Below, in pieces: positions 22,162-34,351 of a DNA stretch of 64,000 bases. The position numbers were made by a program, and so were the translations under genes. The stretch covers positions 309,848,450-309,912,449 of the forward strand of contig NC_081408.1 in the NCBI RefSeq assembly GCF_030272615.1, in the 5' to 3' direction. This stretch comes from Cryptomeria japonica. Its lineage: Eukaryota > Streptophyta > Pinopsida > Cupressales > Cupressaceae. Below the pieces are notes generated by a model. The model was not told the DNA's origin. It ran no database searches and saw only the letters and a program-made list of their open reading frames with translations. The stretch's first letter is position 1, and the number at the start of each line of letters is the position of its first letter.

Positions 22162-23341
22162 GCACTAAAGAGGGAGTGAAAATTTTGATTTTAGAGGTAA
22201 CAATTTTCAGTAAAATTAGCCAATCTTCCAGATTTAAGCTATTAAATACAATCAGGACAATCTCCCGAAATTTCAGAAAAAATGTCAGGGACCGTGGCGC
22301 TTCGGAGTGCACACGGTCCCAGCAACTTGTTTCCAAATTTGTAGGGATGAAAGTTATGATGATTTTAGAGCTAATCTGAAAAAATTGAGTGGTTTTACGA
22401 TCTGTAGATAGGCCAAATTAAAGTTGCAATCTTGAAATTGAACCCTACCAAGATTGTTGAAAAATGCAAAATTTGAATTTTGAAAAAGAGAGGGAAACTA
22501 AAATTTTGAATTTTATGATTTTAGAGGGAATGTCAAGAGCAATGCAAATTTTGAAATTTAAAAATTGACTCAATTTCACGCAAAATTCAATTTTGAAAGC
22601 GGAAATTAAAGTTGTTGTAATTAAGCACTTAATTTCAAAAGTCACAAATTGCAAGAATTTAAATAAAGCACTGAAATTTCGAATGAATGCAAACACACTT
22701 TTCAGATTTAGGACAGTAAGAACACAATTTTGACACAAAATTTCAATTTCAATGATTTTTGAATGATTATAAGCGTTAATCCAAGCAATCCCTAGACCAA
22801 CTTTGACTTTAATTTTGAAAGTGTTATAATTGATAAAATCAGCCAAAATTCTGGGTTTTAGCAGGAAAATACAGTAAAATCTAGCTCCCAAAATTTTGGA
22901 AAAAATGTCGGGGACGATGGCGCTCGGAGTGCACACGGTCCTCGCAACTTTTTTCCAAATTTTCAGGGATGAAAGATATTGTGATTTTATTGTGGAATCC
23001 AAAGTTACAGCTGATTTGGAGATGTTTTGATCAGTGAAATTGTCGGACAAAGGTTGAACCAAGAGGGTTTTAAAAATTAGGGTATTGACACTTAACCACT
23101 TAATTTTCAAAATTAAAGCATAGATATGAATTGATAATTTGTAATAGAAGGGCAGATCTAAAACAAGCATTAACATTTAGACATTTCACAAGTTCAATTA
23201 CTAAAAAGAAAATTTAGGGTTTTTATGCAATCAACCTCTAAAATTTGCAAAAGATCAAACATGGAAATGTAATCAAGGAATCCAATTTTCAGATCTAACC
23301 ATGAATAATCAGAAAGGATGTTCACATTGGGTTCACCAAAA
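22162..23341 (-). other. B1 leader with 243-codon open frame (22445-23176)
   Basis: Between the PBS and gag lies a 1.2-kb leader. It holds a 243-codon frame (MLMLVLDLPFYYKLS...) that is the same length in B2 (34514-35245). Synonymous and non-synonymous differences between copies look about as expected without selection, so coding is doubtful. Two copies of a GC-rich quasi-palindrome lie at 22289-22318 and 22912-22941. The PBS (23324-23338) has lost its CpGs (CCCGACG became CCCAATG). Confidence 0.6.
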
Positions 23342-24585
23342 TGTAAAGCGGAAAATTGCGATCGAACCCTAGTTGCTCTCCCCTCTTCCAACTCCAAGGA
23401 GAGAGAAGGGAGATTCACTAGGGTTGATGGTTTTCACTTAGGGGAGAGACTTTACATTCAAAAGAGGGGTTGAAACCCACAAGATCCAATCCCACGCAAT
23501 GCAAGATTGGATGCTAAATGAGTTTCAAGGGTTATGACAACAAGGCTACCCTCTTTTGTAAAGAATGTGCATAGAAGAATTAATCTAGAAATGCATAGAA
23601 AGTGAGAAAGATTCTCTTATAAACTGAGATAGGAATACAGTATGAAGCTGCGGACCTAGAATTAGCAGTAAAATGTTGATACGGTGCTGTCCTATAAATT
23701 TGAGCGAAAGTTGCCGGGACGATGGTCCCGAGCGCCATGGTCCTCCGAAAAATCTGCGAAACAAAGGGGGATCTGTTCGTCTCTGCACAAGGATTCTAGA
23801 TCTTCAATTTCAACCGCGTACCTGCAACCTACACGCAGAAAAGCGAAGACGATTGGGGGGTTAGGGATTAGGGGTTTGCCTTTAGGTCAAACCCCGGTTT
23901 TGGAATTAACCAAGAAATGAGCAATGCTGTAAATGTAAATGTCTGTAATGTAAAACAAGTACTAATACCTTGTTGTAAGGATGTTGGTATCCTTATGTGT
24001 GAAGGTATAGATGTTGTATGTTGTATGTTGTAGTAGTATGTTGTAAGTGATCTCCTCTTCAATGGTTCAATCCTTGTCTTGAATGTAACACTTAGCCTTG
24101 AATGGAGACTTGAAATGATCAATTGCTTGAAGGAATGCTTGAATGCTTGAATGCTTGAGTATAGTTTCCATGCTTTTTCCCTCATGTATCTATCTATCTC
24201 CCCAAATGAGAGAGGAAAATGTAGTTTATATACTTGTCATTTAGGGCTGATAGACTGATTTTCCCGACCTTAGGCCGACCAGGAAAGATAATTTTCCAAT
24301 TTGCAAACATAAAGACCCGAAGTCCAAAAGAGACCGGGCCCAAAATAGGACACAGGGACCAGGGCACTGGGCGCCCTGGTCCTGAAGGACCAGGGCGCTG
24401 GGCGCTCTGGTCCCACCTCCCGGGACAGCAGGGTGCAAGGGAGGTTCAGGCCAGGGTGCAAGAAAATGCAGTTTTCAGTGTCATAATCAGGTTTCGGGGT
24501 CTCCATTCAGGTTGCGTGTTGCGTCGCCATCGTGAAGACCGAAATGCAATCGAAATTGCAAGTGTCGCAATTTTAGGACGCTACA
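23342..24585 (-). repeat. B1 5' LTR, 1,244 bp
   Basis: In plus coordinates TGTAAAGCGG...GGACGCTACA. It has two palindrome units (24356-24382, 24387-24413) and a TATA box at 24225-24232 on the minus strand. This is the copy that would drive B1 transcription. Confidence 0.92.
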
Positions 24586-25200
24586 GAACTATACTCCTCA
24601 GTCTTGGAATAACTCTCAAAACCCTTGGCCCAATTATCACAACCCTTCCTTTTAGTGGCAACAACTACAAGGGAATTGGTCACCACCTCAAGGTAACTAG
24701 CAATAGTCTCCACAATGGAGGGGAGGTCAACAATGGTCAAAGAAATCATCAGGTTTCCAGCAACCACCACAACAGTCCCAATAACCATCTTTAATGCCAC
24801 CATCTCCTAGTGCTACTCCACCAAAGCCAACTCAACTGCCAACACATCCTGTGCCAAATCCCAATAACAAACCTTTGCAATAGAAGAAAGTCTATTCAGC
24901 TGATCCTAATCAATATCCTGCATATTTTCTTAATATAAGTTATATTCACTTACAATCAGGAACAACTTTTCCTGTCCCATCTCCTACATTTATAATAGAA
25001 TTACCATCTAAGGAGATTACTCGAGGGACTACACTTGATCAACCTGCAAACCTTAAGCATGTACCTCAATTTGAGACTTCAGGAACACCTATTAGAACAC
25101 CTCCATTTCCTCAAAGAGTCCAGGTAAAAGTGTCTAGGCAACAAGGTGACATAGCTTTTGATCTTATTGATCAAATAAAACATATGTGTAAAGATTCCAC
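24586..25200 (+). pseudogene. element A gag, C-terminal part
   Basis: This continues the gag broken at 6510. It begins with the second GAACT target copy, then NYTPQSWNNSQNPWPNYHNPS and glutamine/proline-rich sequence typical of the end of Athila-type Gag, then a conserved region leading to protease. Several in-frame stops are present. Confidence 0.78.
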
Positions 25201-25740
25201 CATTTCAAGCTATTAAGGATATTCCCATATATGGAAAAGCTATTAAGGGGGAATGTTTAAAAAAATCTACATGGAAGAAAAAGGACCCACAAACAATACA
25301 TGTAGTAGGGCAATTGGTTGATATTATGTTAAGAAAAGTTGTTGTGCCTAAATATTCTGACCTAGGAAGTCCTGTTGTGAAGGTAGTCATTAATGGAACT
25401 CAAATTAAAAATGCCCTAAATATTTGGGAGTAAGCATAAATGTGATGACCAAGGATTTCATGAAACAACTTAGTATTATTAATATTAGGTCTACCCCAAT
25501 AGTCCTACAGGTTGCAAATAGCTCCACAGTTTCACCTGATGGGATGATTGAGGATATTGTTGTCACACTACATTCTTGGGAATATCTAGTTGATTTTATG
25601 ATGCTCTCTCCTAAAGTAACATTGGGGGGATATCCAATCATTTTGGAAAGACCTTGGCTTGGTCAACTGATGCATATATACGTTGTAGATCATGGGACAT
25701 GACCATTTCAGATGGTATCACCACTAAAACTCTTGCACTT
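25201..25740 (+). pseudogene. element A retropepsin (protease)
   Basis: PIYGKAIKGECLKKSTWKKK precedes the protease. The active-site region (an L-G-V-S-I-N-V-M motif at 25424-25450) lacks an in-frame catalytic aspartate because of a one-base loss just upstream near 25420. Downstream GGYPIILERPWLGQL (near 25630-25670) matches the conserved end of the fold (L-G-R-P-W-L). Inactive. Confidence 0.8.
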
Positions 25741-27560
25741 TATTCTCCAGCACAACCACAACTTGATAAAGAAGAAGTAGAATGGCTAGATATAGGAGAA
25801 GAAGTAGAGGAATTTAATTTTGTTCAGCAGCTTATGATGTTGACTAGGGAACTATTCATAGGACTCCAAGAAGATGATAAGTTACTCTCTAACATCATAG
25901 GAAATAATTATAGAGCAACTCAATAGTTGATATCATATACCATCATGTCCTTTTCATACTCTCCTTTCGTCTGCAAATTCTTTGGATTCTCTTGCAGTTA
26001 ATGATATATTTAATACCTTACTATCACATGAAATCCAAACCTCTTGTTTATCTAAAATATCTAATTTTGAGTCAATCACTCAAGTAGAGGCTTCTTTAGG
26101 AAGGAACTTGAATATCAATAGTCAACTTATAGCAGACCAAAGGTTGTCCTTAATAGAACTACTCAAGACCCATAAACAAGCCTTTGCATGGGATTATCAT
26201 GAAATGAAGGGATTAGATCCTACATTGTGTACTCATAGGATTTATATAAGAGAAGATTATAAACTAGTTAGACAACCTCAATGATGGATTAATCCTGCAT
26301 TAAGGGAAATAGTCAAGGAGGAATTACAAAAGTTACTTAATGTAGGGTTCATTTACCCTATTTCATACAGTGAATGGGTAGCTCCTCTAGTTATAGTTCG
26401 TAAGAAAGGAGGTAAATGGAGAGTTTTTTGTGGACTATAGGGAGCTCAACACTATTACTAAAAAAGATCATTTCCCACTTCCATTCATCGATCAAGTATT
26501 GGATTCTCTAGCAGGCAAACAATAATTTTCATTTTTGGATGGGTTTAGTGGTTACGATCAAATCAGAATATCTCCAAAAGACCAAGAAAAGACAACCTTC
26601 ACTTGCCCTTGGGGAATATATGCCTATTTAGTTCTTCCTTTTGGTCTATGAAATGCTCTTGCAACCTTTCAAAGGGTCATCCTCAGTATATTTTCAGACA
26701 TTTCTCATGATTGTATGGAAATTTGCATGGATGATTTGACTTACCTTTGAGAAAGCATTGCAAAATCTTGCCAAAGTGTTACAATGGTGTGAGGATCATA
26801 ATTTATCCCTCAATAGTGAAAAATGCTTCATGATGATGCAAGAAGGGATATTATTGGGGCATCGTATTTCTCAGTCAAGCATTCAATTTGATGCAACCAA
26901 AATTGAGGTAATACTTAACCTTCCTGCTCCTGCAAAACAAAATGATGTAAGAAGTTTTTTAGGCCATGTAGGGTACTATAGGAGATTTATAAAGGACTTT
27001 AGTAAGATGGCAGGACCTCTATATTCTCTCTTAACACAAAATGTTGAGTTTGAATGGATGCCAACATGTGAAGAGGCATTTTCTAAACTTAAGGTAACCT
27101 TAACGCAGGCTCCTATACTCAAAGGACCTGATTGGTCTCTTCCTTTTCACATTCCCATAGATGCATCAGATTTTGCAATTGGAGCAGCCTTGAGGTAGAA
27201 ACAAGGAGTTTTGGAGAATGCAATTTATTATATCAACAAAAATTTATAAGGACCTAAACTAAATTATATTGTCACAGAAAAGGAAATGTTAGTTGTTATC
27301 TACGCCCTCAATAAGTTCAGACACTATATCACTGACTATCAAATCTTTGTGCATATTGATCATGTAGCCATTAGTTACCTTATGAATAAAAGTTCTATTT
27401 TAGGTAGGTTGGCACAATGGTTATTGCTAATGTAGGAATTTGACATCACTATCATCGACAGACCAGGTAAGGCAAATATAGTGGCAAAATTTATGTCTAG
27501 ACTTCATACATAGGATGGTCATGAAGCCATTGATGATTCCTTTCCAGATGAGCATTTGTT
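25741..27560 (+). pseudogene. element A reverse transcriptase and RNase H
   Basis: The RT lead-in LLKTHKQAFAWDYHEMKGLDP is near 26155-26220. Next are RKKGGKWRV, FPLPFIDQVLD and the palm motif CMDDL at 26724-26738 (usually Y-M-D-D-F), then LGHRISQ and the thumb/connection FLGHVGYYRRFIKDFSKMAGPL (26950-27020). RNase H follows with DASDFAIGAAL (27161), EKEMLVVIYALNKFRHYI and HIDHVAISYLM. Domain order is RT then RNase H then integrase, hence Ty3/gypsy. Many stops (26283, 26520, 26649, 26748, 27196) and at least one frameshift at about 26425. Confidence 0.9.
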
Positions 27561-28800
27561 TTCAATTAATGTGAACATTCCATAGTATTCTTACATAGCT
27601 AACTACTTAGTAGCTAACAAAATCCCTTCTTATTTGTCACCAAAAGAAAGAAGGTTACTAGTAGAAAAGAGTTTCAATTTTTTCATGGATAATAGATTGC
27701 TTATTCTATATAGGGCTAGATCAAGTTATGAGGTGACGTGTTAGAGAAGATGAAACTTATGATATCCTTCATGCCTTCCATGATAAGCCTTGTGGAGGTC
27801 ACTTTGTTGTCAAGAGAACAACTCTAAAGATACTGACTATAGGATATTATTGGCCGACTTTGCACAAAGATGCAATCAAGTATACCAAGAAAGATGATAG
27901 ATGCCAGCGGATGGGAAGACCAACTCGGTCTAATGAGATGCCTTTGCATCCACAAGTGGTTGCTACACCATTTGACAAATGGGGGCTAGACTTTGTTGGG
28001 CCAACTGTTCCATCCTCAAATGGTAGGTCATACATTCTTGAGTGTACTAACTATGTTACAAAATGGGTTGAGGTCAAAGCATTCAAACATGCCAGGGATA
28101 ACAAGGTAGCAAAATTTTTATATGAGGATATCTTTACATGATATGGATTTCCCAGAGAGATTGTGACTGATCAAGGGGCACAATTTACTTCCACTTTGAT
28201 CACCACCTTGGTCAATGAATATAATATAAGGCACAGGAAATCCACTCCCTACCATCGTTAGGTAAATGGACAAGATAAAATCACCAATAGGGAAATTGAA
28301 TCTCTATTAACCAAAACAATAGCTCTTCATCATAAGGATTGGTCTAGTGGGTTGTTTGAAGTAGTATGGGCCAATAAAACCACATGGAAAACCACTACAG
28401 GGCTTACACCCTTTTAAATGGTTTCTGGGAAAAAATATATGATGCTTGTGTAATTTAAGCGTAAGACACTTAAAACAACCATAACCTTGGATATGACTCT
28501 CTGTAGCACAACAAGATAGGCTCCTGCAGCTTAATGCCTTGGACAAAATTAGAAAGTCAGCCCTGTAGCAAACTGAAACAATTCAAAATCAATGCATAAA
28601 GTGGCATGACAGATATATAAAAGACAAAGCGTTCAAGCTAGGTGATTGGGCCCTTCTCTATGATTCAAGGTATAAGGACAATTTGGGAAAACTGCAGATG
28701 CACTGGTTAGGGCCTTTTGAGGTATTTGAAAGATTCTCTAATGGTCCAGTATGATTATCCACAATTGATCCTATTAAATTCAAATTGTTGGTGAATGGTT
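27561..28800 (+). pseudogene. element A integrase
   Basis: The zinc-binding domain starts near 27770 (HDKPCGGHF). The core has WGLDFVG (D at 27989) and VTDQGAQF (D at 28169). The third catalytic position, 36 codons on at 28277, is lysine instead of glutamate, so catalysis is lost. The C-terminal part WALLYDSRYKDNLGKL...WLGPFEV (28650-28720) matches the usual gypsy integrase tail. Stops at 28139, 28258 and 28417. Confidence 0.88.
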
Positions 28801-30760
28801 GTCTCCCACGCCTCTATCATAAACCTCTTTCCAAAGAAAATTCCTACAATAGTTCACTACTCCAAAAAATGTCGAGATTCATGCAGCAACAGGTGGTGGC
28901 CTTGTTGTTTCACCTTCTTCCTAAATCTTTTCTTCATGCTCATAATAAATACTTCCATATTTGGTGGAATTACTTTTCTACGCAATAAATATTCCATTTT
29001 CATCTTCACTCATTCCCTTCCACTTCTGTCATTCATTTCTTCACCTTGCTTGTCATGCATAGTAGATCAACTTCATACATAATGAATTTCTCCAACTACA
29101 GTCATTATGGCATGATATTAGGTATGCTTGTGTTTATTTTTTTTTGTTACATACATGTAATTAAACCATATTTCATATCATAATGATATTTTCATAGTAT
29201 CCTTTTTAGTCATCCTCTGCAGATGTGGACACCTGTTAAACCTTAGGTTGGGGGGAGAAGTATGATGTGAATTATTCTCATAGATAATTATTATGTCATC
29301 TCAAATTGAGTTTAAATTTTTAAATTATTTTGGTTTGATGTGATATTATGTACTCTGTTCATTTTGTCTGCCTTGAGTTATTTTGGAATTGTAGCTGGGT
29401 TCTTTGCAAATAGAGCATATTTCCATTGAAAGTTTGTAGAGTTGGGAATATTTCCACCATTGGTGAGTTGAGAGTTTTAGTATTACAATGGGTGGTCCAC
29501 CAGTTTGTCTTGAACCTATAGTCCATGATATCCTTCTACAAGACAAGGATTGTGAACCAAAATTCTGCTATAGTGGGTGGTTAAATTATTTTCTGAAGCT
29601 AACTGAGTTCAATGAGGAGGTTGCAAGAGAATTCACCCATACATTTTTAGATGGAGAAGCTGAGGTGAAAGGATTAGGATTATGATAGATATATAAAAGA
29701 CAAAGCATTCAAGCTAGGCAATTGGGCCCTTCTCTATGATTCAAGATATAAGAACAATTTGGGAAAACTGTTGACATGCTGGTTAGGGCCTTATGAGGTG
29801 ATTGAAACATTCTCTAATGGTGTAGTAGGATTATCCACAATTGATCCTATCAAATTCAAATTGTTGGTGGATTGTCATTGCCTACGCCTTTATCATAAAC
29901 CTCTTTCCAAAGAAAATTCCTACAGTAGTTCACTACTTGAGAAAATGTCGAGATTCCTGTAGCAATAGGTGGTGGCCTTGCCTTTTCATCTTCTTCCTAA
30001 ATCTTTTTTGCATGCTCATAATAAATACTTCCATATTTGGTGGAAGTACCATTTTGTGCAATAAATATTCTATTTCAATCTTCACTCATTCCCTTCCACT
30101 TGCATCATTCATTTCTCCACTTCGCTTGCCGTGTATAGCGGATCAACTTCATACATAATGAATTTCTCCAGCTGCAGTCATTATGGCTAGAATTCAGGTA
30201 CACTCGTGTGTATTTATTTTTGTTACATACATGTAATTAAACCATATTTCATATCATAATGATATTTGCATAGTATCCTTTTCAGTCATCCTATGCATGT
30301 GTGGACACCTGTTAAACCTTAGGTTGGGGGGGAAGTACAGTGTGAATTATTCTCACAAATAAATCTTATGTCATCTCAAATTGAGTTTAAATTTTTAAAT
30401 TATTTTGGTTTGATGTGATATTATGTACTCTGTTCATTTTGTCTATCTTGAGTTATTTTGGAATTGTAGTTGGGTTCTTGGCAAATAGAGTATATTTCCT
30501 TTGAAAGTTTGCAGAGTTGGACATATTTTACCATTGGTGAGTTGAGAGTTTTAGTGTTATGATGGGTGGTCCACCAGTTCGTCATGAACCTACAGTCCAT
30601 GATATCCTTCTACAAGACCAAGATTGTGAACCAAAATTCCGCAATAGTGGGTGGTTAGATTATTTTATGAAGCTAATTGAGTTCAAAGAGGAGGTTGTAA
30701 GAGAATTCACCCATGAATTTTCAGATGGCGAAGCTCAGGTGAAAGGATTGAGAGTTGTAG
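28611..30760 (+). repeat. 1,076-bp tandem duplication in element A
   Basis: AGATATATAAAAGACAAAGC occurs at 28611 and 29687, and the whole stretch between them repeats. Each unit holds the end of integrase, a noncoding spacer with a GGTTGGGGGG tract, and the start of the next ORF (MGGPPV.HEP.VHDILLQD). The junction lies in a short shared word TGAYAGA (29683-29689). The copies differ by about one base in 15-20. Confidence 0.92.
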
Positions 30761-32960
30761 TGATAGAAGATCGGATTGCAGAAATAATTGGGCTACCAAT
30801 AGATGGGGAAAAATACCCTGAATCAAAGGATACACGAAGTGCAAGAGAAGAATTTACATGACAGGAAGACTCACCTTTGGTAATAGATAAGGAGGGGGCC
30901 AGATGAGAATCCCTTTTTCCTGAATGGAGAGCAGTAGCGTTATATGTCATGAAATATTTAACTTGTGAAGGGAGATTCTCATGTCTACATTCCCATGATT
31001 TCAAGCTTCTGAGTCATCTACACCATGGAAGAAGAATGAATGTTTTGAATATATTGTACAATCTTCATTTCATTAGTGCAACGAAAACACAAAAAAGGTA
31101 GGCCTCACTCTGTTACTCATCATTGTTTGATTAAGTTGTTGATTGAAAGGTATTTAAGAGATGTTTCCTAGATGTCCTAGATGAATTTGTAAAATTTAGA
31201 AGATTTAGGGTAGATAATGTGGGTCTAGCAGAACCCCTCCCATCTCAAGAGTGGTAAAACTTAGAAAGACTTGGTCCTGCCATTGAAGCCTCATCCTTCG
31301 GGATATCACCAAATCAAAATGTTCCTGCAGCAGAGGAATCCTGCCAAGGAGAAGCCCTGTCTGAAGCAAAAGAAACCTTAGCAGGGGTTCCTTTGCAAAT
31401 CCTAATAAGAACTAGGGCTACTACACAGAGGGAGAAAGGAAAAGAGAAGTAGATTGACATGAAAAATAAGAAAGAGAAAGGAAAAAGTGGGGATTTAGCC
31501 TCTCCTATTGCAAAGAAAAGAAAAGTTGCAAAAACAGTTTTTCCTACAACCACTATAGTAGTTGAGGAAGCAACTGAGGAATTAGGTACAGGAAGTCATC
31601 CTGCAACCACCAAAGAAATGTCTCAGAGAAGAAGCGGTAGGATTTGGAAAAAACCTAAAGATTAGAAGTAATCAAGGAGCCGAATGTTAACATTCTGGTT
31701 GATTCTCCAGAACACGAGCCACACAGTCCTTACCATGATGATATTCCTTCATCCTCACCTAAGGAGCTTAGTTACGAAGAAGACAAGGATGAGGAAGAAG
31801 AACTCTAAAACCCTCATGAGCAGCTACAAGAAGGTGTAGGATTTGATGGACTTAACAGTTTGGCCTCCGTTGCAGAGCAGATTGTTGATAAAGGAAGCGG
31901 GGCTAGAAAGTTGAAGCCTAAAGCACCAATTCATAAACCACCTTCTTCTCTTACCAGTAATGCAGTTACACTTGCCTTTTACTGAGAATGGGAATTAGAA
32001 AAAGTAGAAATGCAGAGGCTTATTGACCAATAGAAGAAGGTTATTGAACAAAAAGATGAGGAGATTTCTTAGCTTAAAATTAAGGTGGAAACGGTAGCCA
32101 CCATGGTACCGCAGCTAATGCAATGCAAAGCACTATCTCGAGTTTACTCCTTATATTTGAAGGAATAACATATTTGTTTTCAAATGATAAGAATTTTTAG
32201 GGATCTAAGCCCCTCTTTAAAGACAGTTGAGGAGTTCTATCATATCTACCAAACATATCCTACAACCATTAATAATTTTCTCTATGAATTTTATTTACAT
32301 AATTACGCTGTTCTTGATGACACTGATTGGAATCCTCTATTTTACATTGGAGATGTCCAGTTGAGAGCTCTCATGTCATGGGTTCAAAATTAAATTACAA
32401 GGGGAGAACAATTCAAGGTACATAGGAAGGAAGAACTTGATCTCTCACTTCCATTAATAGCTGAGTCAAGAAATCCAAGAAGGCTTTATTACGACTGGCA
32501 AAAAATTATGTATCAACCAGATTTTGGGAAAAACATTCTGCCTCTTAGAGAAGAAATATACAGGGAATATAAGAAAATGGCTACAAGAGAAGGATGGGTA
32601 GCAATAGGACATTTAATCAAGCATTGGAATAGCCTATTAGATGAGTTGAAACAGTCTGAGTCACACTCCTTATCAAATTATTATGTAGTGCTAAGGCAAG
32701 CACCCAAATATATACATTTGGGAAGAATGAAAGGAAGACACTGGTTGCCCCTTATCTTCTAGCCACCAATTCTCCTATGGCCACTAATGGGATGCAGGAA
32801 TAATGACCCACCATATGATGAAGCAGCAAAACACTCCAGGCAGACACAATTGGAAAATATTAAAGGGCTCTATTGGAGTTTGACTACAAGAGGTTCTGGG
32901 CAGGTTACCCTCGACAATTTCAGAATTAATGCTAGAATTTGAAGCTTTCCTATTACTGGA
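30559..32960 (+). pseudogene. element A extra ORF after integrase (Athila/Tat-type)
   Basis: Starts MMGGPPVRHEPTVHDILLQD and contains EFSDGEAQVKGLRVVVIEDR then IAEIIGLP (residues about 60-75), a pattern seen in plant gypsy downstream ORFs. Further on PIAKKRKVAK (31513-31540) is a strong nuclear-localisation-like cluster, followed by RRSGRIWKKPK. No signal peptide or transmembrane segment is visible, so I see no support for an envelope role. Stops at 30859, 30904, 31450, 31663, 31807 and more split it. Confidence 0.68.
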
Positions 32961-32973
32961 GGATCAACAAGAA

Positions 32974-32990
32974 GCTAGGTTGGGGGGCAA
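32974..32990 (+). other. element A polypurine tract
   Basis: AGCTAGGTTGGGGGGCAA lies immediately before the 3' LTR start TGATGAGCTG. Similar tracts lie at 29247 and 30323. Confidence 0.8.
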
Positions 32991-33099
32991 TGATGAGCTG
33001 AAATAATGGCTCTATTTTAATATATTTTTGTCTTAGAATTCCTTCTTAGGTCTTGTGTCTGGGTAATATTTGGGTCAAAAGATTTTCCTTGTTGATGTT
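32991..33099 (+). repeat. element A 3' LTR, first part
   Basis: The first 109 bp of the 3' LTR (TGATGAGCTGAAATAATGG), cut by B2 at 33100 and resumed at 40994. Confidence 0.9.
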
Positions 33100-33271
33100 T
33101 GTAGCGTCCTAAAATTGTGACACTTGCAATTTCGACCGCATTTGGGTCTTCACGATGGCGACGCAACACACAACGTGAATGGAGACCCCGAAACCTGATT
33201 ATGACACTGAAAACTGCATTTTCTTGCACCCTGGCCTAAACCTCCTTTGCACCCTGCTGTCCCGGGAGGTG

Positions 33272-33360
33272 GGACCAGAGTGCCCAACGCCCTGGTCCTT
33301 CAGGACCAGGGTGCCCAGTGCCCTGGTCCCCCAGGACCATGGCGCCCAGCGCCCTGGTCC
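33272..33360 (+). repeat. GC-rich palindrome array, three 31-bp units, B2 5' LTR
   Basis: Units GGACC(A/C)...GGTCC of 27 bp are self-complementary and separated by 4-bp spacers (TTCA, CCCA). The other B LTRs hold 1, 2 and 5 units. Confidence 0.88.
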
Positions 33361-33483
33361 CTGGGTCCTATTTTGGGCCCGGTCTCTTTTGGACTTCGGG
33401 TCTTTATGTTTGCAAATTGGAAAATTATCTTTCCTAGTCGGCCTAAGGTCAGGAAAATCAGTCTATCAGCCCTAATTGACAAG

Positions 33484-33491
33484 TATATAAA
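33484..33491 (+). promoter_or_regulatory. TATA box of B2 5' LTR
   Basis: TATATAAA in the context CAAGTATATAAACTAC, conserved in all four B LTRs. It lies about 120 bp after the palindrome array, and transcription would start near 33515. Confidence 0.6.
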
Positions 33492-34351
33492 CTACATTTT
33501 CCTCTTTCATTCGATATGATGGAAAAATTGTGGAAACTATACTCAAGCATTCAAGCATTCAAGCATTCTTCAAGCAATTGATCATTCTAAGTCTCCATTC
33601 AAGGCTAAGTGTTGCATTCAAGACAAGGATTCAACCATTGAAGAGGAGATCACTTACTACATACTACAACATACAACATACAACATCTATACCTTCGCAC
33701 ATAAGGATACAAACATCCTTACAACAAGGTATTAGTACTTGTTTAACATTACAGACATTTACATTTACAGCATTGCTCATTTCTTGGTTAATTCCAAAAC
33801 TGGGGTTTGACCTAAAGGCAAACCCCTAATCCCTAACCCCCCAATCGTCTTCGCTTTTCTGTGTGTAGGTTGTAGGTATGCGGCTGAAATTGAAGATCTG
33901 GAATCCTTGTGCAGAGACGAACAGATCCCCCTTCGTTTCACAGATTTTTCAGAGGACCGTGGCGCTCGGGCGCCATCGTCCTAGCAACTTTCGCTCAAAT
34001 TTGCAGGATAGTGCCGTATCGACATTTTACTGCTAATTCCAGGTCCGCAGCTTCATACTGTATTCCTATCTCAGTTTATAAGCGAATCTTTCTCACTTTC
34101 TATGCATTCCTAGCTTAATTCTTCTATGCACATTCTTTACAAAAGAGGGTAGCCTTGCTATCACAACCCTTGAAACTCATATAGAATCCAATCTTGCATT
34201 GCGTGGGATTGGATCTTGTGGGTTTCAACCCCTCTTTTGAATGTAAAGTCTCCCCTAAGTGAAAACCATCAACCCTAGTGACTCTCCCTTCTCTCTCCTT
34301 GGAGTTGGGGAGGGGAGAACGACTAGGGTTCGATTTTTCTGCTTTACATTT

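Larger units (their letters stand above)
6511..24585 (-). mobile_element. LTR element 'B1', Gag-protease only, 18.1 kb with nested C
   Basis: The LTRs are at 6511-7724 (3' on the minus strand) and 23342-24585 (5'), both with TGTA...TACA ends. A perfect 5-bp target duplication GAACT flanks it (6506-6510 and 24586-24590). Reading down the minus strand: 5' LTR, PBS 23324-23338, leader with an open frame, gag from 22161, interruption by element C, gag-protease to 8461, a noncoding 3' region, PPT at 7725-7738, and the 3' LTR. No RT, RNase H or integrase is found, so it is non-autonomous. Without C it is about 7.8 kb, close to B2 (7,894 bp). Confidence 0.92.
33100..34348 (+). repeat. B2 5' LTR, 1,249 bp
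   Basis: TGTAGCGTCC...GCTTTACA. It holds three palindrome units (33272-33360), a TATA box at 33484, CAAGCATT repeats at 33545-33572, and a further GC-rich quasi-palindrome at 33954-33981. Confidence 0.93.

Noticed and set aside
24234-24794. 186-codon plus-strand open frame across the B1 5' LTR into A gag
   Set aside because: It crosses the B1/A junction and runs antisense through the LTR; the frame is chance.
33815-33845. Telomere-like CCCTAA words
   Set aside because: Only two or three imperfect copies inside each B LTR, equally present in all four; not an interstitial telomere array.
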